A stretch of 64,000 nt of DNA from Duganella rivi. GTDB taxonomy: Bacteria; Pseudomonadota; Gammaproteobacteria; Burkholderiales; Burkholderiaceae_D. The stretch spans positions 124,001 to 188,000 of the forward strand of contig NZ_WWCK01000005.1 in NCBI RefSeq assembly GCF_009857435.1. The letters are read 5' to 3'. Below the pieces are notes generated by a model. It saw only the letters and a list, made by a program, of their open reading frames with translations, was not told the origin of the DNA and did no database searches. The translations under genes were made by a program, and so were the position numbers. Of this stretch, positions 19,364 to 28,368 are shown piece by piece; the stretch's first letter is position 1; every line of letters starts with the position of its first letter.

Positions 19364-19750
19364 ATGAAAAACGCTAGCCAATTACTGCATGCCTACCTGG
19401 ACAATATTCAGGATCCAGCCGCCGCAGCAGCTTTGTTTGCCGAAGATGGCGTGCTGGAACTGCCTACGCTGGGCCCGGATGTTCGTGCGGTCGGCCCTGT
19501 CGCGATCGAAGCCTTCATCGGTGGACTGCTGAAGAAAGTGCCGGACTTCCGTTTCAAAGACGTCCAGCTGTTCATTGAAACCGGCGACCAGGCCTTCGGC
19601 GAATACAGCGTCGAAGTCGAAGTCCCCTCCACCGGCAAAATCTACAAGCAAACCTACGCCGGCCGTCTGGTCGCCAAGGACGGCAAAATCCAGCTCCTGC
19701 GCGAAGCCCTCGACACCCTGGCCGCCGCCAAGGCCTTCACGCCGGATTGA
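19364..19750 (+). CDS. SnoaL/NTF2-like domain protein
   Basis: A 128-residue single-domain protein with the cone-shaped NTF2-like pattern: an N-terminal helix (LLHAYLDNIQDPAAAAALFAEDG is typical, residues about 7-29), then a curved sheet with the segment GPVAIEAFIGGLLKKVPDFRF and a C-terminal YAGRLVAKDGKIQLLRE strand. Members include ketosteroid isomerases, polyketide cyclases and ligand-binding proteins; no clear catalytic residues can be assigned. It has its own promoter region after the yicC terminator and abuts the convergent monooxygenase gene with no spacer. Confidence 0.82.
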   Translation: MKNASQLLHAYLDNIQDPAAAAALFAEDGVLELPTLGPDVRAVGPVAIEAFIGGLLKKVPDFRFKDVQLFIETGDQAFGEYSVEVEVPSTGKIYKQTYAGRLVAKDGKIQLLREALDTLAAAKAFTPD

Positions 19751-20038
19751 TTAAACGAGCTGGTTTAGCTTGAGGATTTGGACGTCGGCTTTGCCGCCGA
19801 CGGATTTGAGCAGTTCCTGGAAGTGCGGCGTGGCTTCGTGTTCGGCCAGTGCAGCTTCGTCGCGCCATGCTTCCAGCATGATGAAGCTGGCGTGGTTGCC
19901 GAGGTCGATGTGCAGGTCGTAGCGGATGCAGCCGGCTTCGGCCCGGCTGAGCGGTACGATGCGTTCCAGTGCTTCGCGCACCAGTACTTCGTGGCCTTCT
20001 TTGGCGGTGATGGTGGCGACGATGATCAGGTCTTTCAT
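19751..20038 (-). CDS. Antibiotic biosynthesis monooxygenase (ABM) domain protein, YgiN-like
   Basis: A 95-residue dimeric alpha/beta ferredoxin-like protein. The sequence has IIVATITAKEGHEVLVREAL, the helix-strand CIRYDLHIDLGNHASFIMLEAW and the loop HEATPHFQEL, typical of putative quinol monooxygenases such as YgiN. Such proteins oxidise aromatic or quinol substrates without cofactors, but the substrate here is unknown. AGGA lies seven bases before the ATG. Its stop codon touches that of the upstream plus-strand gene, so the two genes converge with no gap. Confidence 0.86.
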   Translation of the reverse strand: MKDLIIVATITAKEGHEVLVREALERIVPLSRAEAGCIRYDLHIDLGNHASFIMLEAWRDEAALAEHEATPHFQELLKSVGGKADVQILKLNQLV

Positions 20039-20086
20039 GCTATATCCTGTGTAGACTTAAACCTCGATACTATCAGGAGATGGAAG

Positions 20087-20830
20087 ATGGCGCAGATCAG
20101 GGCCGGCATCGGCGGTTGGGACTTCGCACCTTGGCGCGACACGTTCTATCCCAAGGAGGTGCCGATCAAGAAGCAGCTCGAATACGCCAGCTCGCAAGTT
20201 ACCAGCATCGAAATCAACGGCACCTTCTACCGTACCGCCAAGCCCGAACACTTCGCCAGTTGGGCCGCCAAGACGCCCGACGATTTCGTCTTCGCGGTGA
20301 AAGCCACGCGCTACGCCACCAACCGCAAGGTGCTGGCCGAAGCCGGCGAATCGATCGAGCGTTTCATGGACAGCGGTCTCACCGAGCTGGGCGACAAGCT
20401 CGGCCCGATCCTGTGGCAACTGGCCAACACCAAGCAGTTCGATCCCGACGACCTCGCGGCCTTCTTCAAGCTGCTACCGACAAAGCTTGGCGCGCGCAAG
20501 CTGCAGCACGTGCTGGACGCCCGCCATCCGAGCTTTTTATGCGAGGAATATCTGAAGCTGGCGCGCAAGCACAAGATCGCCACCGTCATCACCGATTCCC
20601 CCAAATATCCGAACTTTGAAGAGTCCACCGGCGAGTTCGTCTACGCCCGCCTGATGAACGCGCAAAGCGAGATCGAAACCGGCTACACCAAGCCGGCCCT
20701 GAAGAAATGGGCGGCGCAAGCACAGCAATGGCAGCAGCACAGCAAGTCGGGCAAGGTCTACGTCTACTTCATCAACGGCGCCAAGGAGCGCGCGCCCGCC
20801 GCAGCGCAGCATTTCCTCTCCTTGTTGTAA
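20087..20830 (+). CDS. DUF72 (YecE-like) family protein
   Basis: A 247-residue TIM-barrel protein of the DUF72 family. Motifs are IRAGIGGWDFAPWRDTFYP at the N-terminus, VTSIEINGTFYRT (about 39-51), DDFVFAVKATRYATN (about 63-77) and the late YVYFINGAKERAPAAA segment. No enzymatic role is established. ATG 20087 has AGGAG seven bases upstream and begins at the conserved region. It diverges from the ABM gene and ends 84 bases before gmk. Confidence 0.88.
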   Translation: MAQIRAGIGGWDFAPWRDTFYPKEVPIKKQLEYASSQVTSIEINGTFYRTAKPEHFASWAAKTPDDFVFAVKATRYATNRKVLAEAGESIERFMDSGLTELGDKLGPILWQLANTKQFDPDDLAAFFKLLPTKLGARKLQHVLDARHPSFLCEEYLKLARKHKIATVITDSPKYPNFEESTGEFVYARLMNAQSEIETGYTKPALKKWAAQAQQWQQHSKSGKVYVYFINGAKERAPAAAQHFLSLL

Positions 20831-20914
20831 ATTGAACTCCCGCCGTTGCTCTTGGTAAAATACGTCTTTGGGCGATGGAAAACGCCGCCCGCTGACGATT
20901 TTGAAAGATCAACC

Positions 20915-21553
20915 ATGAGCTCAACCAACGCATTTTCGGGCAGCCTGTTCGTCGTGGCCGCGCCGTCGGGCGCCGGCAAGTCGACGCTGGTCAACGCGCT
21001 GCTGGCGCAGGAACCGACCATCAAGCTGTCGATTTCCACCACCACCCGCGCGCCGCGTCCGGGCGAAACCCACGGCAAGGAGTACTACTTCACCAGCGCC
21101 GAAGATTTCGTCGCCCGCACCAAGAACGGTGAGTTCCTCGAATGGGCCGAAGTGCACGGCAATTACTACGGCACCTCGCGCCTGATGGTGGAAGAACAGA
21201 TGAAATCCGGCACCGACGTGCTGCTGGAAATCGACTGGCAAGGCGCGCGCCAGGTGAAGAAATTGTTCCCGCAAGCGGCCGGCATTTTCATCTTGCCGCC
21301 GTCGATTGCAGCGCTGGAAGAACGCCTGAATAAACGCGCCACCGACGAGCCGCACGTGATCACCAAGCGCCTGCTGGCGGCAGGCGGCGAAATCGCCCAC
21401 GCCCCTGAGTTCGAGTATGCTATTATCAACGAAGAATTCGACGTAGCGCTGTCGGAATTGACGGCGATAGTCCGAGCGGCCCGTTGCCGGTTTGCGCAAC
21501 AAGCGGCACGCAACGCCTCGCTCTTTGCCCAACTGGGCATCCACGCTGAATAA
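20915..21553 (+). CDS. gmk: Guanylate kinase
   Basis: Phosphorylates GMP to GDP with ATP, essential for GTP and (p)ppGpp supply. The 212-residue product has the P-loop [10 protein letters not shown] near residue 15, the GMP-binding segment [19 protein letters not shown] (about 41-59) and the lid region with [12 protein letters not shown] 20915 puts the P-loop at the usual position; the open frame upstream is not conserved. It forms the common gmk-rpoZ-spoT cluster. Confidence 0.95.
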   Translation: MSSTNAFSGSLFVVAAPSGAGKSTLVNALLAQEPTIKLSISTTTRAPRPGETHGKEYYFTSAEDFVARTKNGEFLEWAEVHGNYYGTSRLMVEEQMKSGTDVLLEIDWQGARQVKKLFPQAAGIFILPPSIAALEERLNKRATDEPHVITKRLLAAGGEIAHAPEFEYAIINEEFDVALSELTAIVRAARCRFAQQAARNASLFAQLGIHAE

Positions 21554-21582
21554 ATAAATACACAAGATTTTAGGAGTTATAG

Positions 21583-21786
21583 ATGGCCCGCATTACGATT
21601 GAAGATTGTCTGAAAAACGTACCTAACCGTTTCCAGCTGACCTTGGCCGCGACCTACCGCGCCCGCCAACTGCTGCAAGGCCACACCCCAAAGGTCGAAG
21701 CCAAGGACAAACCTACCGTCGTCGCCCTGCGTGAAATCGCTGCCGGCAAAGTCGGTCTGGAAATGTTGAAAAAAGTCCCAATGTAA
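21583..21786 (+). CDS. rpoZ: RNA polymerase omega subunit
   Basis: The 67-residue omega subunit, which helps assemble beta-prime and forms part of the ppGpp site on RNA polymerase. It begins [19 protein letters not shown], with the conserved [10 protein letters not shown] segment near residue 45. AGGAG lies upstream of the ATG. It sits 29 bases after gmk and 80 before spoT, as in many proteobacteria. Confidence 0.95.
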   Translation: MARITIEDCLKNVPNRFQLTLAATYRARQLLQGHTPKVEAKDKPTVVALREIAAGKVGLEMLKKVPM

Positions 21787-21866
21787 GTTGGGACCGCGTT
21801 CCCGAACAATGTGAATGATGCGGTATAGTAGTACTAGACATTCTCATCGAGACGGAACGCGAACGT

Positions 21867-24203
21867 ATGAATCTGATTCCTGCAGATCCTACTCTAAGTG
21901 ACAAGCCCGCACGGGCAAAAAAGCCGGCCCAAAAGCCGGCCGTTGTCATGCCTGGAGCTGCAGCCAGCGATAGCACTGCCAACCTGTCCGCACCACCTGT
22001 TCCTCCCCCTGCCCCACCCGTGATTTCCTCGTCGCCCCTGGCCACGCCTCCTGCCTTGACGGCCGGTGTAGCGTCGGTGTCCCATTTGACCGAAAAACTT
22101 GCTGAATACATGAACGCCGCCGACCTGAAAAAGGTCAAGGAAGCGTATCGCTTTTCGGACGAAATGCACCTTGGGCAGTTGCGCAAGTCGGGCGAGCCTT
22201 ACATCTCGCACCCGATCGCCGTAGCGGAAATTTGCGCCGACTGGAAGCTGGACGCGCAAGCCATCATGGCCGCGCTGCTGCACGACGTGATGGAAGACCA
22301 GGACGTCAAGAAGGAAGAGCTGATCGAGCGCTTCGGCGCGCCGGTGGCGAATCTGGTGGATGGCTTGTCCAAGCTGGAAAAAATCGAGTTCCAAAGCCAG
22401 ATCGAGGCGCAGGCGGAAAACTTCCGCAAGATGCTGCTGGCCATGGCCTCGGACGTGCGCGTGATCCTGATCAAGCTGGCCGACCGCCTGCACAATATGC
22501 GCACCATGGATGTGATGAAGCCGGCCGCCAAGGCCCGCATCTCCAAGGAGACCATGGAAGTGTACGTGCCGATTGCGCACCGTCTCGGCCTGAACAATAT
22601 CTACCGCGAATTGCAGGATCTGTCGTTTGCGCACCTGTTCCCGCTGCGTTATCGCACGCTGGGCAAGGCCGTGAAAGCGGCGCGCGGCAATCGCCGCGAA
22701 GTGGTCAAGAAGATCCTGGAATCGGTAAAGAATACGCTGGCCATGGCCAATATCGAGGCCGAGGTGTATGGCCGCGAGAAAACCCTGTACGGCATCTACA
22801 AGAAAATGCGCATCAAGCACCTGTCGTTCTCGCAGGTGCTGGACGTGTACGGCTTCCGCGTGGTGGTCGACAGCTTCCCGAATTGCTACGTGGCGCTGGG
22901 CACCCTGCACTCGCTGTACAAGCCGATGCCGGGCAAGTTCAAGGATTACATTGCGATCCGCAAGCTGAACGGCTACCAGTCGCTGCACACCACGCTGATT
23001 GGCCCGTACGGCACGCCGGTCGAATTCCAGATCCGCACGCAGGAAATGCATCGCACCGCCGAATCGGGCGTGGCGGCGCACTGGCTGTACAAAAACGGCG
23101 AAGCGAATATGTCGGACTTGCAGCAGCGTACCCACGCGTGGCTGCAATCGCTACTCGACATCCAGCAGCAGACCGGCGACTCGGCCGAGTTCCTCGAACA
23201 CGTCAAGGTCGACTTGTTCCCGGATTCGGTCTACGTGTTCACGCCGAAATCGAAAATCATTGCGCTGCCGCGCGGCGCGACGCCGATCGACTTTGCGTAC
23301 GCGATCCACACCGGCATTGGCGATCACACGGTGTCGGTCACCATCAATAATGAACCGGCCTCGCTGCGCACTGAGCTGCGCAATGGCGATATCGTGGAGA
23401 TTGTGACGGATTCGACCTCGCGGCCTAGCCCAAGCTGGCTGTCGTTCGTGCGTACCGGCAAGGCGCGCTCGGCGATTCGCCATCACCTGCGCACGATCAA
23501 TTTGCCGGAGTCGATTGCGCTGGGCCAGCAGCTGTTGTCACATGCGCTGACCTCGCTGGGCGTGAGCCCGGAACTGGAAGAGCACCTGGTCGAGCGGCTG
23601 TTGAAAGAGTCGAGCGCCAAGTCGCTGGATGAGCTGTATGCCGATATCGGCGTCGGCAAGCGCATGGCGGCGCTGGTGGCACGCCATATCTTTGGTCTGC
23701 GCGGTGGCGAGTCGGCCAGTGCGCCGATTGATCACAACAGCGCGGCTGAGCTGGATCCGGTTACCATCTGCGGTAGTGAAGGCGTGTCGGTGCAGTTGGC
23801 GCCGTGCTGCCTGCCGATTCCGGGCGATTCGATTATCGGGCAGTTGCGCCGCGATCAGGGCTTGCTGGTGCACACGGCGGACTGCATGCAGGCAAAGCGC
23901 CAGAAGGCCAAGGAGCCGGATCGCTGGATCGCGGTCAAGTGGGGCACCGAGTTGAATCGACGTTTCGACAGCCGCATCAAGCTGCTGATCAACAACGAGA
24001 AAGGCATTCTGGCGCGTGTGGCGGCGGAGATCGGCGAATCGGATGCCAACATCACTTACGTCGGCATGGACGAGGATAAAGAACACGTGCTGCACCAGTT
24101 GCGCTTCACCGTGCAGGTGAAGGATCGCGTGCACCTTGCGGGATTGCTGCGCAACGTGCGCCGCGTGGCCGGCGTCAACCGCATCCTGCGCGAGCGTAGC
24201 TGA
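21867..24203 (+). CDS. spoT: Bifunctional (p)ppGpp synthetase/hydrolase (SpoT/Rel)
   Basis: Makes and degrades the alarmone (p)ppGpp. In its 778 residues, the HD hydrolase domain has His115, His139-Asp140 and Glu143-Asp144 (HDVMED), so hydrolysis should be active. The synthetase domain follows with KMRIKHLSFSQVLDVYGFR and LNGYQSLHTT. A TGS domain (VYVFTPKSKIIALPRGATPIDFAY) and a C-terminal ACT domain complete the long RSH layout. An N-terminal stretch of about 70 residues is rich in Pro and Ala and looks disordered. Location after rpoZ identifies it as the SpoT-type copy rather than RelA. Confidence 0.95.
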   Translation: MNLIPADPTLSDKPARAKKPAQKPAVVMPGAAASDSTANLSAPPVPPPAPPVISSSPLATPPALTAGVASVSHLTEKLAEYMNAADLKKVKEAYRFSDEMHLGQLRKSGEPYISHPIAVAEICADWKLDAQAIMAALLHDVMEDQDVKKEELIERFGAPVANLVDGLSKLEKIEFQSQIEAQAENFRKMLLAMASDVRVILIKLADRLHNMRTMDVMKPAAKARISKETMEVYVPIAHRLGLNNIYRELQDLSFAHLFPLRYRTLGKAVKAARGNRREVVKKILESVKNTLAMANIEAEVYGREKTLYGIYKKMRIKHLSFSQVLDVYGFRVVVDSFPNCYVALGTLHSLYKPMPGKFKDYIAIRKLNGYQSLHTTLIGPYGTPVEFQIRTQEMHRTAESGVAAHWLYKNGEANMSDLQQRTHAWLQSLLDIQQQTGDSAEFLEHVKVDLFPDSVYVFTPKSKIIALPRGATPIDFAYAIHTGIGDHTVSVTINNEPASLRTELRNGDIVEIVTDSTSRPSPSWLSFVRTGKARSAIRHHLRTINLPESIALGQQLLSHALTSLGVSPELEEHLVERLLKESSAKSLDELYADIGVGKRMAALVARHIFGLRGGESASAPIDHNSAAELDPVTICGSEGVSVQLAPCCLPIPGDSIIGQLRRDQGLLVHTADCMQAKRQKAKEPDRWIAVKWGTELNRRFDSRIKLLINNEKGILARVAAEIGESDANITYVGMDEDKEHVLHQLRFTVQVKDRVHLAGLLRNVRRVAGVNRILRERS

Positions 24204-24237
24204 CCCCGCACTGCCACGCCAACCCGCACTGCCACGC

Positions 24238-24267
24238 GGGGTCTGACCCCGTACGGGGTCAGACCCC
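24238..24267. repeat. 30-bp perfect palindrome, GGGGTCWG family (P2)
   Basis: Arms of 13 bases flank GTAC and pair completely. It lies between the convergent spoT and REP-transposase genes, 25 bases from the stop of the latter. It matches P1 at 2485-2514 apart from the outermost pair. REP elements mobilised by such transposases are typically short palindromes, so this is the likely cognate repeat. Confidence 0.82.
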
Positions 24268-24291
24268 TAAGTGGTACGGCATGCGTATCGC

Positions 24292-24930
24292 TTAAGTTCG
24301 CGGGGTGGACGCGATGAAACCCTTATCCCCAAGAACCCCATTCCCATTCGCGGCAGCGCGAATTTCTGCAATCTGCATTGGGGTAAGGGTTTCCTGAAAC
24401 AGCCTCATATACGCCTGCCGTCGCTCAGAGTCATTCATTCCCAAGCGCATATACACCGAATGCGGCGTCACTACCCCATCCCGCCTCCCCTCCGCATTCG
24501 AACGATAACTCGACCACTTGTAATTCCCCGGAAACCGCACCATCCCCGCCCTCACCGGGTTCATCTCGATATACCGCTGACACGTCAGCAAATACCCTTC
24601 CGTCTGTACCAGACAACTCTTATACCGCCCATCCCAAGGCGATCCCGTCGCCTGATGACGATGATTGAAATACTGCGCATACTTCTGCGTCACGCCCTTC
24701 ATCATCCCAGCCAGCCGCTCAGCATCATCCACACTCACCAACAAATGCAGATGATTACTCATCAACACATACGCATGCACATCGCAGCCCGCGATCACCG
24801 CCTCCTCATGCAGCCACTGCCGAAACACGACAAAATCATCATCAATAAAAAAGCACTGCTGCCGGTCATATCCGCGCTGAATCACATGCAGCGGAACCGC
24901 CGGCAATACCAACCGTGAATGTCGAGGCAT
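24292..24930 (-). CDS. REP-associated tyrosine transposase (RAYT, Y1/IS200-like)
   Basis: A 212-residue single-strand-DNA nuclease of the TnpA-REP group. The HUH motif is NHLHLLV (His-Leu-His) in HAYVLMSNHLHLLV, and the conserved block RYIEMNPVRAGMV follows about 60 residues later. The N-terminus RHSRLVLPAVPLHVIQRG is family-typical. GGGAGAG lies about five bases before ATG 24930, favouring it over the upstream in-frame ATG 24957. These genes are usually single copy, not flanked by their own insertion-sequence ends, and linked to palindromic REP sequences; palindrome P2 lies beside its 3' end. It appears intact. Confidence 0.92.
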   Translation of the reverse strand: MPRHSRLVLPAVPLHVIQRGYDRQQCFFIDDDFVVFRQWLHEEAVIAGCDVHAYVLMSNHLHLLVSVDDAERLAGMMKGVTQKYAQYFNHRHQATGSPWDGRYKSCLVQTEGYLLTCQRYIEMNPVRAGMVRFPGNYKWSSYRSNAEGRRDGVVTPHSVYMRLGMNDSERRQAYMRLFQETLTPMQIAEIRAAANGNGVLGDKGFIASTPRT

Positions 24931-24993
24931 GATATCTCTCCCAAAGTGTCTCGCCAAACTAGCAAGCCTGGGAAGGCCACGCTCTGATACCGC

Positions 24994-25846
24994 TCAATAA
25001 GGCGTGTACCAGTACGCCTTGTTCGACAGCGGGGTTTGCGGGGAAAGCAGAGGGTTGTCGACACGGAAGATGCGGCGCTTGCGCAGGCCGGCTTTCTCGA
25101 TCAAGCCGTCGTAGAATTCGTGGAAGAGGTGGTCGAAGCGGCCGTCCGCAATCAGCATCTGCATGCCGTACTCCAGCCGCTGCGCCAAGCGTTTCTGCCC
25201 GCCTCCCAGGAAGAAGTAGCGCGGCGATGGCACGTACAGCGCAAAGCTGCGCTCCACGATCAAGGTGGGGAAGTTGGGCTGATAGGCTTCCTGCTCGTAG
25301 ATAGCCTCATCAATCGCGCGCGGAAAATATTGGAAGCGCCCCGCCGCCAGCATGCTGTGCAGCCCAGCCGAGGTGCTGCCCTCCACCACGTTGAAGCCCG
25401 CTTGCTTGTAGGTCGTGGTCAAGCTCCATTGCCGCCCGGCGCCCAGCGTGAGCGCTTTCAATTGATCCAGCGAGCGTACGGCGTTAAATAAATCCTGGTT
25501 GCGGCTGTCGATCAGCGAAATCCGATAGCACGAGATCCCTTTGTCGATGGGAATGCGGATCGGAAGCAGCTTTTGCTCCCACTCCTGCGACGTCACTTGC
25601 CCGCTCAGGTTGACCAGCTCACCCTTGATCATTTCTTGCAGTAGCCGGTCGCGCTCCATGCGCATCGGCGCGACGCGGAATGCGTACGGGCCGTATTTGG
25701 CGCTGGACGCATCCAGGGCCGCCGTCACCAGCCGCAGCACGTGGCTGTCGCTGAAGCTGGATTTGCTGGAGTTCATGTCGAGCGTGTAGATATCAACCGC
25801 CCACGCCACACCCTGCCAGCCCAGCAGCGCCAGCATACGCAACAGC

Positions 25847-25857
<11 letters not shown>
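24994..25857 (-). CDS. Periplasmic solute-binding protein-like (SBP family 3-like)
   Basis: A 287-residue exported protein with a signal peptide ending near GVAWA (residue 20). The pattern of two alpha/beta lobes, including LTLGAGRQWSLTTTYKQAGFNVVEG and the SMLAAGRFQYFPRAIDEA segment, resembles extracellular solute-binding family 3 proteins. No permease or ATPase genes are nearby, so it may be a stand-alone sensor or orphan receptor. The start is uncertain: a TTG at 25857 gives a proper signal peptide and overlaps the greB stop by 11 bases; ATG 25836 would leave a very short signal. Ligand unknown. Confidence 0.75.
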
Positions 25858-26413
<556 letters not shown>

Positions 26414-26506
26414 ACGGATTATTGTAACGGCTTTCACGTATGATACATGCCGCAGCAATAACAGCAGGACATCACGCGTGCGATGCCCTGCCGGTGGCCG
26501 TCACAA

Positions 26507-28234
26507 TTAATTTGTCGGCAGCGTTACCGTTACTGTCTTGACAGCACTCTTGATGCCATCTGCTTGTGCATCCAGGTCAAACACGCCACTGGTCAGTCCT
26601 GTCAGCGTGTAGCTCCAATTTCCCTGGGAATCAGCAACGATACTGGCGGAAGTCAGCCAGCCGGTATCGCGATTGACTGCGGTCAGCAGGACCGTAGCGC
26701 CCGGCGACGCAACGCCCGTCAATGGCAACTCGGGTTTATCCCAAGTAGCCTCTTGTGGCAACACTATCGTCGGCACGACCGCATCCGAGATTGCTGCACT
26801 CACGCTCATGGATGGAATCACCGAGTAGTAGACGTCAGCGCTGGTGACGGTATGCGTCAGATTCGCAGTGTGCAATCCTTCCGCTACGCCATCTTGTACA
26901 GCTTGAACGCTGATGACCTGCGGAGTACTCCAGTTCAGCGGCGTAAAGGTGAGTTCAGTACGCGCGAGAGCCAATTGGCTGCTCGTTGCCACTTTCACTT
27001 TCACATCGGAGGTAGGTGCCTGCGTCAGCACCGCTGTGTACGTGCCGGCGATCCCGCCTTCCGTGAGTGCCAACTGCTTGGTCGAAAGTTTCACATCTGG
27101 CGCAACGCCCATATCGACATACCCCATGCATTGGCCACCGCCAGCGGCAGCGGTGCGTGCACAGTTAAACACCACGTAGCGCCCGTCGGAACTCATGCGA
27201 GGATAAGTAGATGAGCTCACTCCTGGAGCTGGAATACTGCGAGTCATCTTAGTCCAACGGTCATAGACCTTCACTGTGATGTTTGCATAGGCCACATATC
27301 GCCCATTGCCACTGAGCGCATTCATGTAGAGATTCGTAGTCAAGTTACGGTCCATCAATTCAGTCACGCCGCTACGACGATTACGCACATAGATAGCTAA
27401 TGCATTCGGACCAGCGGGGGTAACCAGTTGATTATCGTTCGATACAAAGGCAACTGTCATCCCATCATCACTAGCCGAAACGTCGCGTATGCCATATAAG
27501 CCGCGCCCTCCATTAGGCCGCAAACTCTGGATCTCTGTGATGCCAGTGGTTCTATCAAACACTAAAAGTTCTACAGGTGTCTGATTTACATCGAACCGGC
27601 CAGTGTAGGTAATCAAGCGCCCATCGTCACTGATATACATCCGCGACTCACCTGGAACGCCTGCATATTGAGCCGTCGTTGTCGTTGTCGTCTTATTGAC
27701 TAAATCGCGTACGTGGATCTTCCAAGCGCGAGTCGTTGTATTCGCTGTCCTAAAAACAAGGTAGCGTCCATCTTTACTTAGCCCTGTAAAAGCAAGCACT
27801 AGTGGTATATCACTCCCGAGATCCGGAACAAGCTCAGTCCGATTAGCGATACGGTCATAGACGAAATACCCTACATTGGCGGTCGTCACAGCGCCCATCT
27901 CGGTGGCACGGCAACCAAATGCGACGTAGCGGCCATCGCCGCTCATGACAGGCGAATCACAGGCAGCATTTACCGGGCTACCGTCAGTGACACGTAGATT
28001 TGCCTGCACATCTTGACCAGTGACGGTATCGCGAACATAAATGTTAATGAAACCACCCACGCCAACGCGATAAGCGATATATCGGCCGTCGTTACTAACC
28101 GATGGATTCGCGGGGGTATTGCTATTCGGCAAAGGAATAATGTTGACGATAGGGTCGGGTACTGCTAACGCCGCCGAGCACGCGCCGAGCAGGGAGGCCA
28201 CGAGAACGCCACGAGCTACCTTTTGAGTTTGCAT
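26507..28234 (-). CDS. Secreted WD40-like (PD40) beta-propeller protein with Calx-beta-like and Ig-like domains
   Basis: A 575-residue exported protein; the signal peptide ends near CSAALAV (residue 25). Seven blade motifs of the PD40/TolB type are visible: VSNDGRYIAYR, MSGDGRYVAFG, LSKDGRYLVFR, ISDDGRLITYT, ASDDGMTVAFV, LSGNGRYVAYA and MSSDGRYVVFN. A Calx-beta-like stretch follows (about residues 370-475, with the LTEGGIAGTYTAVL opening), then an Ig-like domain (about 480-575). A possible lipobox (LLGAC, Cys19) is present, so it could be a lipoprotein. The gene has visibly lower G+C than its neighbours. AAGGAAG precedes the ATG. Function unknown; likely a surface or periplasmic binding protein. 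Confidence 0.8.
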   Translation of the reverse strand: MQTQKVARGVLVASLLGACSAALAVPDPIVNIIPLPNSNTPANPSVSNDGRYIAYRVGVGGFINIYVRDTVTGQDVQANLRVTDGSPVNAACDSPVMSGDGRYVAFGCRATEMGAVTTANVGYFVYDRIANRTELVPDLGSDIPLVLAFTGLSKDGRYLVFRTANTTTRAWKIHVRDLVNKTTTTTTAQYAGVPGESRMYISDDGRLITYTGRFDVNQTPVELLVFDRTTGITEIQSLRPNGGRGLYGIRDVSASDDGMTVAFVSNDNQLVTPAGPNALAIYVRNRRSGVTELMDRNLTTNLYMNALSGNGRYVAYANITVKVYDRWTKMTRSIPAPGVSSSTYPRMSSDGRYVVFNCARTAAAGGGQCMGYVDMGVAPDVKLSTKQLALTEGGIAGTYTAVLTQAPTSDVKVKVATSSQLALARTELTFTPLNWSTPQVISVQAVQDGVAEGLHTANLTHTVTSADVYYSVIPSMSVSAAISDAVVPTIVLPQEATWDKPELPLTGVASPGATVLLTAVNRDTGWLTSASIVADSQGNWSYTLTGLTSGVFDLDAQADGIKSAVKTVTVTLPTN

Positions 28235-28368
28235 GAATCTTCCTTATAAAAGTTCCAAAAAAAGAAATTTCCACAGAGAAATATAGCTGAAATTACATAA
28301 AAAGTAACTACTGCTCAGTGAAAAAAAATCACCGGGAGATCTAACGGCTTTGCCGTATCATTCATGCC

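Noticed and set aside
24292..24930. A complete IS200/IS605-type insertion sequence
   Set aside because: No insertion-sequence left and right ends or accessory tnpB were seen. The sequence and the neighbouring palindrome fit a domesticated single-copy RAYT gene.
26440..26506. Hairpin (GCAGGACATC/GATGCCCTGC) downstream of the propeller gene as a terminator
   Set aside because: The stem has a mismatch and no T-run follows on the minus strand, so it was not called.
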